Source: Mugil cephalus (Eukaryota > Chordata > Actinopteri > Mugiliformes > Mugilidae). From it: DNA of 64,000 nucleotides. The position numbers were made by a program, and so were the translations under genes. The notes below the pieces were generated by a model. It was not told the origin of the DNA. It did no database searches and was given only the letters and a program-made list of their open reading frames with translations. Below are positions 1-13,409 of this stretch, one piece after another; within the stretch, counting starts at the first letter, position 1, and each line of letters begins with the position of its first letter. The DNA lies in the NCBI RefSeq assembly GCF_022458985.1, contig NC_061789.1, positions 3,513,501 through 3,577,500 of the forward strand, in the 5' to 3' direction.

Positions 1-152
1 GAGAACCTTCACAGACATACTGGTGTGGAGTAAACAGTTGCATCTGTGGGTGTTACCCATCAGAAACTTTCATGATGAGGGTCCTTTAATGATCAGATGC
101 TTGAGTGAGAACTACAACATATCTTGTATCGCCACACGTTTCTGATTTCTAC

Positions 153-1769
153 CTGGTAAAGGACGTCGATCTTGTTGTAGGCCAGGTTTAGGGACACGAC
201 GCGGCCCAGACCGCGGAAGGCGCCTTCTTTCACCTTGACGATGTTGCAGCGCTGCAGGTTGAGGTGGGTGAGGTAGGGCGTGTGGAGGAACGCCCCTCTG
301 GGTAACACCTGCAGGTCGTTATTCCTCAGGTCGAGTTTGACGGTAATCTGTGTTGGAATGATTAAAACAAACAAACAAACAAACAAACAAAAAACAAGAT
401 GGAAGCCAGACGAGATTCCCCCCGCACGCTATTTTTAATGTAGCATGAAGTTGGAGTCTCTCTGTTGGGAAGTGATGCTGCTTCTGCAAAGATCTGCTGA
501 GCCAGTCAGATCATTTGGGTCTTAATGTGGAGACAGATGGAGAGTAAAGGTTCTTTTACAGGACATAGAGGGGTCATTTATACTTGTACCTCGTCAGTCT
601 GTCTCTCTCTGTAAAAACACCACCCAGACACTAGGCGGCGCTGTGGATTTTTTTTGCCAGGTAGCTTAATTATGTTTCCACTTCCTGCTTCACTTTCACT
701 CTCAACAATGACAACTCAAACTTAAACACGAGTTGTACAAATGTCTGTATCTCCGAATCTCCTCGGTAACCGATTCTTTATTGATCCAAAACAACCAATT
801 AAAAAAATTAGGGAGATGAGGAAGCAGCTGGAAAGTGGAAACACGCTACTACCAAGCGGACCAGTCTCAACTCTCGTCCTCTGCGTCACGTTATGTTACG
901 TAGGAATCTGCATTAACGCCAAAGCCAACGTAACAACATTCGTCAAACTGAGCCCCAGGTAGTTGACTATTAAATTGAATTAAGAGGTATTTTAAGCACG
1001 CCACATAATACAAGACTTTAGATTTAGATTCTGCTATTAGGCCTGTCGAAATTTATGATAACATATAAAACAATTTTTAAATCAAAAAGTTGACAGAGAT
1101 CAGGGGCGTCACCAGGTTTTAAGGACGGGGAGGCTCAGGCCCCAGAAGATCCAGCACAGGATGTAAGCGAACGTAGCGCATGAGCACAAAATTTCACAAA
1201 CAGCTAACGTTTCACTTTTCAAGAACAAATGCAGCAAACTCCAATTGCACAGATTTCAGATTGAATATGTGGAGCCATGAAAAATATTACTTAATAACTA
1301 GAAAAATACTGAGTGCAAGAAAGGTCGCAGGGAAAACGTGGACTGGATTTTCAGTGATGTGGGCGCTCTCTATATGAACAAGTGAAGGAAAACGGACAGA
1401 TTTACAATCGTATGTAAATGATCATATTTATATAATTACTTATTTAAACTAATATTCTGGCCTAATGAGGTCAGTGACAGAGATCAAGGAATTTGTCACA
1501 TATTCTGTAGAAATCTCATTATTAGACTCAGTCGATTAAGAAACTTGTTTAAATGAGATGTATGAATGTGTGAAACGAATGAACCGCACAGTGTTTGAAC
1601 TCCTCACCTCGTCTACAGTCGGAGGAACCTCCATCAGGTTCTTTCCAACGCAGGCTACAGTCAGTTTCGCTGCGTCACAGCTGCACTCTCTGGGACATCT
1701 TTTAGCCTCCGCGGTCAAACTCAACAATGACATCAGCGACAAAACCGCAGCAGAGACCAACATCTGCAT
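153..1769 (-). CDS. chadl: Chondroadherin-like LRR protein, 5' end (partial)
   Basis: Two coding exons are visible on the minus strand. Exon 1 is 1608-1769 (54 codons, donor GTGAGG) and exon 2 is 153-347 (acceptor CAG, donor GTAGAA, 65 codons); both junctions are phase 0. Exon 1 starts MQMLVSAAV, a hydrophobic signal peptide, followed by a cysteine-rich LRRNT cap (CPRECSC and a further Cys). Exon 2 encodes leucine-rich repeats, with LDLRNNDLQVLP and AFRGLGRVVSLNLAYNKI readable. The product should be a secreted small leucine-rich matrix protein that binds collagen, as known for chondroadherin family members. The AFRGLGR text and the position beside rangap1 favour chadl over chad. A splice-donor match at 1839-1840 suggests a 5'UTR exon upstream of 1841. 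The remaining exons lie left of the window. Confidence 0.85.
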
Positions 1770-1840
1770 CGGATGAAACAGAAATCTGATGAATGAAAGA
1801 CTTTCAGCTCATCACACTGATCAGAAACAGGTTGTCTTAC

Positions 1841-3663
1841 CTTTAAGATTCGAGCGTCCGACCACCGTCAACCAAACGAAGCTACAACAAGTCCAGGACT
1901 TTATTCCACTCTGACTGCGTCCAGGTTCTGGGGTCCGTGGAGCCGCATGCTAACAAACAAGGCTGTGGTAAATTCTTCAGCTGTGACCTCTGGTCTCCGC
2001 GGCCCCTTGGTGCAAATTAACACGTTGGCTTTACATTTGCTGCCGACTCGGAGGCTAAAGCAGAGGAGGACGCAAACAGCTGCATTTAACTTGTTCCGAT
2101 TATCCACTGCAAAGATTTTATGTTGTATGTATAAGACCATTGGGACAAGGTTTAGTAGTGGATGGATGAGACCAGAGAAGAATAGTTTGGTTTCAATAAG
2201 AGGCGTCACGAACCATCAGAACCTTCAAGATCTCTTGACGTCATCGATGGACCAATGAACTCTAAAAGAAAATGTGAGGACATGAATGTGAAGAGGAACT
2301 GGGTCACGAAGGAAAACAATGAGCCCAAGAACACGAGTTGTTCTCAAAAAAGAACGGTTAAAGAAGGAACGGCCAAGTCAAAGTCCTGACCTTAATCCGA
2401 TGGAAATGTTCAGCATCAGTTCACCAACATCTCAGAACTGACACGGTTCTGTTTCAAGGAACGGGATCAGATTCCTCCAAATTGCTGTGGCCACTGATCA
2501 GCTGTTACAGAAACACTTAGTTACAAGCTCACAGCAGATACTGAAAATTAGGCTTCCTGAACAACCAAATACCCAAGTATAGTATTAGTTGGGAGGAAAA
2601 AAGATGGAGGAGATGTAAGTTGTAGAAAACCACCCTAGCTCTGAAGCACGGTGGTGGCAGCATCATGTTGTGGAGGAGTTTTTACTGCAGGAGCAAGTGG
2701 TGAACTTCAGAAAATGGGAAGGAGTTAAAAGCTAAAGGTCTCAAATGCATCTAATAAATGGACAATGAGCCCAAACATAAACAAAAAAGTTGAAGAGGTA
2801 TAGTAGTGGGGTTCACAAAACCCTGACCTCAATCCAATAGAAAGAGAGTGGTGAATAAATATATAAACCTGACAAAGTTCAAGTATTTCTAGGATAAAAA
2901 GAAGCTTGTGGAAGGCTACAAAAACATTTGACCCAAGTTAAACAATTTAAAGTGAAGAAATAAATAAAAGCTGAGATAAATCTTTCTGCTTCCTGTTCTT
3001 AGAATAAACCTGATCCTAAACGACCTGAGATGAGGAATATTTTCTAGGATTAAATACATTAAATACAATCATTTTTCATGTATAAATATATATGTTAATG
3101 CAAATTAGTATTGTTGCTAAAGTCTGGCACATTTACATCTCGTTGTCTGAATTCATTAATGTGCACTATCAAATAAATAATAGACAAATACACATACACA
3201 CGTCTTTATTTTCCACTTCAATAATAAGAATAATAAGAAAACCCTTAAAAAACACAAACCAAGGAAACATCAGGGCAGAAAACACGTTTATTAAATCCCC
3301 TCCGACCGGTCGAGCTTTAAACACAATCTTTTCAGACAGTTTATCACCAAATGACCTTAAATGTGAATTCAATAAACATTTACTATAAAACAATACAACA
3401 GCAAAGGCAGGTGTGTAATAGAAAACAAGGTCCAGGTATTTATTCTGAGAAGGTGTTTTTCTTCTTCTTCTTCTTCTTCTTCTCCAGAAAACAAATGAGT
3501 CCATGATGTCAGTGCCGTCTTGTGGTTCCGTATCGATGAAGGATTTCAGTTCATAAGAGCAAACTCCACTTCAAACACGCCACGTTTTCAAGTCCAGAGG
3601 AAGGTGTGTAGTTGTAGTTGTTGTTGTTATTATTATTGTAGTTGTTGTTGGTTGTTTCAGACC
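1841..3663. other. chadl-rangap1 interval: UTRs and Tc1 relics
   Basis: No complete gene is seen here. The right part should be the rangap1 3'UTR on the minus strand. Candidate minus-strand AATAAA signals include 3287-3292, but the cleavage site cannot be fixed. The left edge probably holds the chadl 5'UTR exon and promoter. The middle holds Tc1-like transposase debris. A (TTC)n run sits near 3460-3483. Confidence 0.5.
2300..2960 (+). mobile_element. Two adjacent Tc1-like transposase relics
   Basis: Broken plus-strand text matches Tc1/mariner transposase. Around 2640-2680 it reads KHGGGSIMLW. Around 2815-2850 it reads PDLNPIE, the hallmark near the second catalytic Asp. A second, shorter copy of the C-terminal part lies at about 2310-2560 (a PKN-like motif, then a degraded PDLNP). 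Stops and frameshifts are frequent, so this is inactive. Exact ends were not determined. Confidence 0.7.
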
Positions 3664-4218
3664 TCAGCTCTCAGACCTGATTCTCTGCAGAGACGACAGG
3701 AGGAGGTTTCTGGCGCTGCCACACGACTCCATGGATTTGTTGGTCCTGAGAATCACGACACATCAGTTTAAACTTCATATTATAGACGCTCGGTTTGTGT
3801 CGACACATCCCAAAACATACAAAGGCTGTGAATGGAAAATTACACTAATCCCACATAACAAGTCAAATAAATTCATGACTAGAAGTTCATGATGTGTGTG
3901 ACTGTATTAAACTGTCTCGGTTTGAACCGTCGACTGACTCCTTTTAGTGGAAAAATTATTTAAGTTGGAGGAAGTTGTTTTCCACCTTTTAGAACGATCT
4001 CTTATGTACGTTTATTTATTTATTTAAGGTCAGAACCAAGTAGTGACAAAAACCTCTTCTGTGTAAACGGTGGCTGGTGACAAAGCTACTGAAAATCAAA
4101 GAAGAAGAAGAAGAAGAAGGAGTGAGTGTGGCTACAACTAATTAATAACATGATGTAAAATAAACAACATCCTTCAGATGATACATCTGTAAACAGGTCA
4201 GTGATGCTGAAGGCTTGA

Positions 4219-4255
<37 letters not shown>

Positions 4256-7200
4256 GTGTATAACATGGATCCACCTCCATCACTACACCGAGTGCAAAGA
4301 CATTTTGACTGTGGTGCTTTCACAGCTGAGCGTGGGACGAGTTTTGTACCTGGAGGCTCCTGATTGGCTCATTCTGCCACGTCCTTACCGGGACATGAAG
4401 GCCTCCAGAACGGCCACGCTCTCTTTGGGGAAGTAGTCCTGGCGAACGATGTGCTCCAGCGCCTGCAGGTGGCCGGGAACCACCACGACGGGGCGGATCT
4501 TGTCCTCACTCTGAGAGAGAGGACGGACGGACGGGACGAAATATTAATATTATATATAACTTTTATGAATCTGTTTTTATGTTTATAAACACAAGCAGAC
4601 GTCTAAAAGTATCGGCATCGGTATCGGTATATGAGACCTGGTATCGGTATATCGTGATAGTGAGAGGTGAATAAAGACAAACACCTTGATGAGGCCGAGC
4701 AGCACCAACAACGACGACACGAAGCTGTAGCTCTGGAAGGAAGGAGCGGAGAAAGCTTTCCTCATTAGAGCATCTGCAGGAATAAAAAAAAACATAAAAC
4801 ATCTGGTTACGAGATGAATGTGTCGGAATAAAAGTGACAAAAACAAAACAAAAATAACTTATTGTTCATCCGTGTTAGCGTTCATCGGTTAGCATTCACC
4901 TGTTAGCATCGGTGTTAGCATGCAGCTGTTTGCATTCATCTGATTTGTATGCTAGCATTCGTCTATCAGCATTCATCAGTTAGCATTCACCTGTTAGCAT
5001 CTGTGTTAGCATTCATCGGTTAGCATGCAGCTGTTAGCATTCATCTGATTTGTATGCTAGCATTCGTCGGTTAGCATTCATCTGTTAGCATCCGTGTTAG
5101 CATGCAGCTATTAGCATTCATCTGTTAGCATCTGTGTTAGCATGCAGCTGTTTGCATTCATCTGATTTGTATGCTAGCATTCGTCTATCAGCATTCATCA
5201 GTTAGCATTCACCTGTTAGCATCCATGTTAGCATTCATCGGTTAGCATGCAGCTGTTAGCATTCATCTGATTTGTATGCTAGCATTCGTCGGTTAGCATT
5301 CATCTGTTAGCATCCGTGTTAGCATGCAGCTGTTTGCATTCATCTGATTTGTATGCTAGCATTCGTCTATCAGCATTCATCAGTTAGCATTCACCTGTTA
5401 GCATCTGTGTTAGCATTCACCTGTTAGCATCTGTGTTAGCATTCATCGGTTAGCATTCACCTGTTAGCATCCATGTTAGCATTCATCGGTTGGCATGCAG
5501 CTGTTAGCATTCATCTGATTTGTATGCTAGCATTCGTCGGTTAGCATTCATCTATTAGCATCCGTGTTAGCATGCAGCTGTTAGCAATCATCTGATTTGT
5601 ATGCTGGCATTCGTCTATTAGCATCCACCTGTTAGCATCCGTGTTAGCATTCATTGGTTAGCATTCACCTGTTAGCATCTGTGTTAGCATGCAGCTGTTA
5701 GCATTCATCTGATTTGTATGTTAGCATTCGTCTGTTAGCATTCATCTGTTAGCATCCGTGTTAGTTGAGAATCACTGAGCGGATCCTTTGCTTCAAACTT
5801 CCTGTAGTGACCTAGCGACAGCTACCAGGAGTGAACTCTCACCGACACAGTCCAGCACGGCCTCCTTAACGTCGCTGTTCTCCTCCTTGTACACAGACGA
5901 GATCTTGAGGAACGCTTCGGCCGCTTTAGTCGCATCTGAAACGTCGACCTGGACACAGGAAGGAGAACGAGTCAGCAACGAGTCTTTAACCCTTCAGTCA
6001 TTAAAATACTCGGAAATTCTGAATGTCAACCCCAATAAAAATTAAATAAAAAAATTTAAATAAATAAATATTAAACAATCAACAAAAATATAAATAAAAT
6101 AAAATAAAATAGAAATTAAATAAACAATAAAATAAATATTAAACAATCAACAAAAATATAAATAAAATAAAATAGAAATTAAATAAACAATAAAATAAAT
6201 ATTAAATAATCAATACAAAAAATGTAAAATAAATGAATTAAAATAAGAGAATACAAAAAAAATGTCATGAAATTAAATGGATTTACCAATAACCAAACAA
6301 CCATGTCTAAAAAAAAAACGCTTGTAAAAAAAAAAATCAATGAATTTACTAAATATTACAATTACAATTAGAAATTGCAGTTTGCATACGTGGGGCAGAA
6401 AAATAACAAGAATAAAGAGTGGACTATATAAAAGATGAATAATAAGATAAAAAATATATATAAGATATGAAAAAGGGAAAAACTACCGCTCTTAAGTGGT
6501 AAACTAATATAAACATGTGTTTAGAGCGTTAGAACATTAGGACACTTCTCCTTCTATTCTTCATGGTTCCTGCAGAGCTGGACCTCGTAGACCACATTAG
6601 ACCCTGATCAGACCCGACAACGTTTCCTTCATCTTTTCCGAATGAAAACCACATGACGATAAACCTCACTGAGATTTAAAACGTGACTAAACATAAAGCG
6701 TGAGCGGATCTAACGCTGGTTTTATCTCCGTCTGGTACCTGCTGCTCGATCATCAGCGCCCTCTTGGCCCCGAGTTTGAGGAGTTTGTCGGGCGACGGGA
6801 AGCTGAGGAAGGAGGAGACGTCTGGAGGCCGTGGGGCTGATGTCGGAGTGGAGAACTGTGAGGAGAAAGGAGGCGAAGACTTTTAGATCCTGGGCCTGTT
6901 TAGAACCACACTATTATTTTATTTATTGATTTATTCGACCTTGTCACCACTGGTTTCCTCTTCCTCCTCCTCCTCCTCCTCCTCGTCGTCTTCTTCTTCT
7001 TCCTCCTCCTCCTCCTCCTCCTCCTCCTCCTCTTCTTCCACGTCTTCGTCATCGTCATCGTCATCATTTTCGTCCTCATCGTCGTCCTCCTCCGGTTCGC
7101 CCTCGTCATCGCTGAGGAGAAACGTTTAAGAAACGTTTAAGTCTCAGCTCATTTAAAAGCCTCTGATGATGCAGAAGGAGAAGATACGATGATGTTACCT

Positions 7201-10200
7201 GAGGGATCCTAGACGCTCGGCCATGTTCATCTCCTCCATGACGTCCTTCAAAGCTTTGCAGCCGTCCTCCCCCAAATAGTTACCTGAAAACCAACGGGGT
7301 CATTTTGAATCAGGTTAATTCTGACTGAAGTTTTAAACCCAGCCTGACTCTGTAGTTTGAGGTTTTTTGTACCGTTGAGGTCCAGCTTCTCTAACTGGTC
7401 TTTGTCCTTCACAGCGTGAGCCACAGCCAGAGCAGCTTCTTCCGTTATCTCCCCGAAGGACAAGTTCAGTTCCTGTGAAACGCGACAGAATATTTAACAG
7501 AGACGACGGAGGTCGAGAGCACTGGTTCTCAGCTGGTCCAGGTTTAAGAGCTTTAATGACTTAAAGCCACAAACACAAAATCAAAGAAAACTGAAAAACA
7601 AATGTAATATTGAACCACAACAACCAGAAAGTGACGATGTTAGTGTGAGAATTATTCACTTTTATGCTCAATTAGCTGCATTTTAACCTCCTCAGACCTG
7701 AGCTTTAGTGCGGTTTGCATTTTTATTTCTCTTTATTTGAGATTATTAGGACCTGAAAACTATAAAAAACTAAGCATCATCTTTAGACAGGAAGTAGTCC
7801 TCATATGTGGACACAGGGATTATTTCACTCAATATTATAATAAAGTCGTCAATATATAACAAAAGATAAAACTCAAAGTTCATGTTCATGTCTCGAGTAC
7901 CTGCTAATTAGCGTTCATTATTACACAGGATGAGATGTTATAAACACATTTGGGCGCTAGCAGCTAGCAACCAACAAGAAGACACCAGCTAACTAGCCTA
8001 GCCAACAGCAGCAAGTATGAAGGCGAAGCGAACTTACAGCTTTCTCATGTTAAACTAGAAAAGTTAATAAGCATAAATAAAGAAGTTCAGGGTTTGAACC
8101 TCGTCCACTTTTATTATCTGATCAGCTGCAGAACGAATCTGCTGAAATGATGCCAACATGGTTTTACACCAACTAGTGTCTAGTTAAGAGGCTAAAAGTT
8201 TAAGTGATGCAGAATAATCGGCCGCAAACCTGAAACTTAACGTCCCCATATGAGGACACTGGGTCTGAGGAGGTTGATTCAAGCTAGAGATAGAGCGATA
8301 TGGATTTTTCAGGGCCGATACCGTGTTTTTTTTTAACATCAGCCCTGGCCAAAGCGCTGCTGATTTTCCTGAGCCGATATTTGGAGCTGATGCTGCTTTT
8401 TCTTCCTTCGTTTACGTGATAAAAATGACACAACGGTAACAAAAAACTTCTCAATTTAACCAAAAGAAACATAAAAATGTATTGAACTCAAAGAATATCA
8501 AAAGGAAAAGGAAATTAAATGTGTTTTTCACGCCAACAATGTTAATAAAATGATCAAATGCATTTAACGACACTCATAATCTCTTTTATATCACTCGAGG
8601 AAAATCTTCTTGGCTGGTAATTAAAAAAAAGTTCATTTAGAAACTGCTTATGAAAACAAAATAAAGACGTAAAAAGAGGGTGAATCCAAGTATTTTCCAG
8701 GACTCTATTAACGGGGGGAGGGGAAATGTATGGGCTGCACAGCTCTGCAGTGTATCGGCGAACGCACCTGTGTATCGGCACATGCTGATACCAGTAAAAA
8801 AAAACTTAAATATCAGCCCGATGTGTCGATCTCTAATTCTCGTTCAACTAGTCCAACTATTGAGATGTGAAATTTCCCAGTTTGGGATTAATTAAACATC
8901 TATCGTTCTAACTATCCATCCATCCATCTGATAAGAAGCATCAAGAAGACAGAAATATGCAGCTTTACTGCCACCTACTGTTGAGGAGTGTGAACTGTTG
9001 ACACTGTTCATTTCATGGTGTGCGTCCCAGGTTTTGGGTCTGGTCCAGAGGTTTGTCGGGACTCACCTTGAGGATCGGGAGTCCCTCGGACACCGTCTCC
9101 GCCAGAGCTTTAGCTCCGGCCGGTCGCACCAGACAGTCTCCGAAGTTTATGACCTGGACGCTCCGCAGGTGTTTCAGGGCCTGTGAGGACGAGACGTGGT
9201 CATGATGTCCACGTGGTGCAGGAAAGAAAGAAGACAGAAGAGAAAGATGAGTTTACATCAAGACTTGGATAGTGACCATGATAAAAAGACCAAGAGGTTA
9301 AAAATGTTAAAGGAATGGAAACAACAATAGTAACAACAGTTACAGAGGAAATAGTTTAATATTACTTTTTGTTTACAACCTTTTACCTGTTTCAACATGC
9401 ACTTGCCTCAATTGTATTTTTAACCTTTTTACACAAAATATGAAATATAAGGAAAATCAGAGACTCAGGCTTCATTTAAAAGCAACTAAAATGTATCGTC
9501 AACTATTGACATCTCTGGGCTCCACTAATGTGAAGACTGGACTAAATATGATTTAAGACCAACGACGATGAAATTTTCTCGTATATTTAGGAGTCGGCGG
9601 ACGCTGACGTGTACCTGAGCCATGGCGATGGCCCCCTTCTCGGTGAAGGTGTTGTCGTTGAGGTTGAGGATGCGGAGCCCGGCGTTCTGCTGCATGGCCG
9701 AGGCCAGCGCCGTCACGCCCGCGTGGTTGATGCCGTTCTGGGGCATGTGCACCTCCTCCAGGCTGCCGATCAACTGAGGACACAAACCGTACGTAGGAAC
9801 GACTGATTCGGCTTGGAAACAGTTTTCATTTAAAACTAATTTGCATCGTCTCCCTACGACTACATAAAGATATTAAACTCAGCCTAGTGATATTTATAAA
9901 TATACTTTATTATCACCATTTTGCATTCAATATTAAGCTACTCAGATAATACACACAGGTTTATTTTAAATATGTGCAACAGTCGAGTGGCCGTGCTGGA
10001 AAATAGTGTGGGGAAAGAATGTATAAAAAATGTCTAATCAACCAACAATTATGAATAATCGGGATGGACACGAGGACAATGTATTCAGTGTGAAGTTGCA
10101 GCCGTGTTGAAGTGGCAAACAAACATGTGGCCATGAAATGAGCTGTGATTTCTTATTTTTTTAACTATTCGTTGCATTTCTGTAAATAACGTGTTTATAG

Positions 10201-12117
10201 TATATATATACTGTTATATAGCATGAATGTTGTTGTGTACCTGTGCACTGCTGCTGCAACTGTGACATTTCCCAGTCTGGAAATGAATAAAGCATCTATC
10301 TGTCCATCTATTTCCATTATTCCCGCGACATCTCTTGTATCTGACCTGACAACGCTGTGAACTGTGGGTAATACAGTAAATCTGATGCTGGTTTCAGCCA
10401 TTTTCAGTCGTCACATCTCATAAATCCGATCAACGTTCAGGTCTGATGGTTCTGTCAGTGCAGCAAAATATCTCCATCTATCTAGAAATCGTTATTTTAA
10501 AATCCAGGAAGGACGTCTCGGCTCAGAATGACCGGACCGTCCACGTTCTCGTCTAAATGAGTCGTGTACCTGGAAGGCTTGAGCGAGCGCAGTGGCTCCC
10601 TCGTTTTCCAGCCGGTTTCTCCCTGCGACGAACACCTTCAGGCTGAAGGGGGCGCCCTCTGCGCTGGAGTTTTTGTGACACTGGGTCAAAGACGCAGCCA
10701 AGATCTGAGGAGTCGATAAAGCGAGATTCACCACGTAGGATCTATAAACCAGTGGACTGGTGCTGAAAGTAACTCCCGACCGGACTCACCTTCCCTCCAC
10801 CGATGCCCATCCCACAGTTGTTGAGCCGTAGCTCCTCGAGCGTGAAACAAGCCGGGCTCTGGAGCAACTTCTCGATGCCCTTCACCCCGTCTGGGCCGAA
10901 CGCGTTGTCGCTGAGGTCTAGAACAGTCAGTCTGGCTCCCGCCAGCATCAGGGCGTCACCCAGCGAATTCTACAACAGAGACGCACAAAGAGACGACCTC
11001 AGCTACAAACGCTCGTTTCATTAACGTGGGATTCATCAACCAGATTTAGAAACGTATTCAGGCCATTTCTGCACTAAGCTAACAACAATAAACTTACAAC
11101 AATGTTACGATAATCTTCTCGTGTTGCACTTTACTGCTGCTCCTTTGCAGATTTAAACTGTTTTTATGTCGTTTCTGAATGTGTTTTTAGATTTTTATAG
11201 ACGATACGGCCGTGATGTCACAGCTAGCTGAAGTCACCATGGTTACGACCCCATGAGTGGTAAAAAGTTGAACAGTAGAACATGGAGATTAGCAGCGTTA
11301 GCTTGAATCGTAGACTTTAATAGTGTCTAAGTTGTAAAATTAATTTTAAAAAAGCCAAAGAGCTGTTGTGTGATTGACTGAACCAACAGATTTGAAGCAG
11401 TCACAGATATTTTTTTATATTTTTACAGAAAACAGAAGTATCGCTGCATTATGAAGAAACAACTGGAACCCGGGCACAGAAACCTGGAGCTGTGGTTCTC
11501 ATTTAGTGTCAGGTCATATTAATTTATGCTGTATTTTTTCATGAAGTCAAACCTTAAGTTACTTCTTAAGTTCCGTCCTAAAAAAACTAAACTACTAGTG
11601 CATTAGACGGAGAGAATTACCAGGGCGGGGGGGATCTCAGAGCGGAGACGACCTGTGAACATGTCGCTCCAGTGACAGCGCTGAAAATAAGAAAATAAAA
11701 GTCAGTGAAAGGCAAGAAACCGTCTAGTGGATGCTTCACCTGCACCGGTGAAAATGAAAATGTCCGAACCTTGAACTCGCTCTTGGTCTCCAGGGCTTTG
11801 GCGATGGCCCGCGCCGCGTCCACGCCCACAGTGTTTCCCTCCAGCCTCAGCGCCCGCAGACCCTCAAAGTCCTGGATCTCCTTCACCATCTCCTCCACTA
11901 GCGGAGCGAAGTCACACACACAGAGAGTTAACGGGTTAAGAGGGTCAATCTGTCCCTCCGAGAGGGTCGAGACAGTGGACGTTCGTGGCACGGCCGACGC
12001 CTCACCTGATTGGGCATCGTCCAGCTTTCGTCCCTGGCCTTTGTAGCTCAGCTCTCCATCCTCCACCCCGGTCTTGGCCAGAGAGTCGGCCAGCTGTGCA
12101 ACAATGTCTGCCGCCAT
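3664..12117 (-). CDS. rangap1: Ran GTPase-activating protein 1
   Basis: Fifteen coding exons join in frame to 586 aa (human 587): 12006-12117, 11770-11897, 11621-11680, 10790-10969, 10570-10704, 9615-9773, 9067-9180, 7373-7472, 7199-7283, 6940-7111, 6739-6855, 5843-5948, 4685-4773, 4389-4510, 3664-3745. The ATG at 12117 follows a 5'UTR acceptor, so the UTR exon begins at 12125. Residues 1-~357 form the LRR GAP domain with [24 protein letters not shown] and GRNRLE motifs. Residues ~358-415 are an Asp/Glu tract. The rest is the C-terminal RanGAP1 domain. Lys519, the last codon of exon 13, sits in GLIKSEDK, the SUMO1/Ubc9 consensus that anchors RanGAP1 to RanBP2 at nuclear pores. Exon 10 uses an atypical GTCGAA donor, forced by phase. 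Family role: stimulates Ran-GTP hydrolysis outside the nucleus. Confidence 0.97.
4860..5768. repeat. TTAGCAT minisatellite in rangap1 intron 12
   Basis: About 0.9 kb is built from ~14-20 bp variants of GTTAGCATCCGT and TTAGCATTCATCT. Higher-order blocks recur, such as TCATCTGATTTGTATGCTAG roughly every 75-120 bp. It lies between coding exons 13 (ending 4773) and 12 (starting 5843). The same unit forms a second array at 30.6-31.4 kb. Confidence 0.95.
6040..6240. repeat. AT-rich tandem repeat in rangap1 intron 11
   Basis: Roughly 60 bp units of AAATAAATATTAAACAATC type are repeated about three times in a purine-rich A+T stretch. No coding potential is seen. Confidence 0.75.
8281..8845. mobile_element. 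MITE-like element with inverted ends in rangap1 intron 7
   Basis: The left end reads TAGAGATAGAGCGATATGG. The right end, reverse-complemented, reads TTAGAGATCGACACATCGG. The ~560 bp between them contains no coding sequence. This 'GATCGAC..ATCGG' type is common in fish genomes. I could not settle the target-site duplication. Confidence 0.6.
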
Positions 12118-12189
12118 TGTGGCACCTGAGGGACAAAAACACATCATTAATTGAGATTCAGAAAGCACCAAAACAAAGACTAGATAGAC

Positions 12190-12193
12190 AGAC

Positions 12194-12247
<54 letters not shown>
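12190..12247. repeat. (GATA)n microsatellite
   Basis: About 14 near-perfect GATA units lie just upstream of the rangap1 first coding exon, in the intron separating it from its 5'UTR exon. Confidence 0.97.
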
Positions 12248-12248
<1 letters not shown>

Positions 12249-13409
12249 GTAGGTTCATCTCACAGAACAGAATACTAACACACACAATAACAAAACCTTG
12301 TTTTATTTCTAGAAAAACTTCACAAACAAAAACACTTGAAGCGCTGTTTTGACTTAAGAGAAATCCACCCTAAAACTGAATTTACACATCTACCTACTGG
12401 GCTAAAAATCGCAGAGCATCTGTGCACATACATGTTAAAATAACTTAAACAAAAGGCTTGCTCCGTTGTGTTCCGCCAATGCAAACAAACAGCCGATAGT
12501 TTGTTTTCATAATCCAAACACGTTAATCCCTCTCGATTGTTGTTTTAGGGTGGATTTCCACTCGTAAACCAACCGGCAGCTACCATTAGCCGCCTGCTGC
12601 TAACGCCATGCTAACGCAAACCGAAACAAGTTCGCTGGCAACTGTTGTTTTTGTAACAAAGCGCGTGATTGATAATTTAACAATAAAAATAACCTGGTGT
12701 TTCTGAGTAAATACGTTCAACCGTTGCTACTGAGATGATAAAATGGGAAAACGTGGTTAGCTGGTGGAGTCGTTAGCGTGGTTTTAACACCACCTTTAAA
12801 GTCTAACTAAACGGCTGCAAACCCGGTTAAATAATGACATATGTTCTAATTATTTTAACAATGTGTTGCCTCAGAGAAGGAGGAATTAGGATCATTTTTT
12901 ACCACTACACTGCTGTGTAGATTGAATCCAGTCCAGTGACACACTCCCGCTCGTCCCTGTCGTTCAAAACAGCACTGACCGACTTTACGGCTGCAGCGCT
13001 GGGAGACGTGGGTCTTGTAGTTCCTTGTAGTTCCATGATACTACAACGTCGTCTTTTCATTTTCACGTTTATTTATTTATTCTGTTATTTGTTTTAAGTT
13101 TTATATTTCCACTTTCTTCCTTTCATTTTATTTATCCTAATCTATTTATTATTTAGTTATTTGTCTTTATATTTCCACATTCCTTTGTTTGTCTTGGTAT
13201 TTAATTTATTATTTATTTGTTGATTCATTTATATTTCCAAAGTCATTCATTCTTGTTAGTCTTCTATTTATTAACTGGTTTCATTTTATTTTTCGAGATT
13301 TGTTTATTTTATTATTGTATTCATTTTCCACATGTATTCATTTATTTTTTTCCTCTTCATATCCACATTTCTTTATCTGTATTAGTATTTCCTCATTACT
13401 TTATATGTT

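Noticed and set aside
4860-5768. CRISPR-like regular repeats
   Set aside because: Eukaryotic intronic minisatellite: units are variable, with no unique equal-length spacers and no cas genes.
6926-7129. Poly-Ser frame
   Set aside because: Antisense of the RanGAP1 acidic exon.
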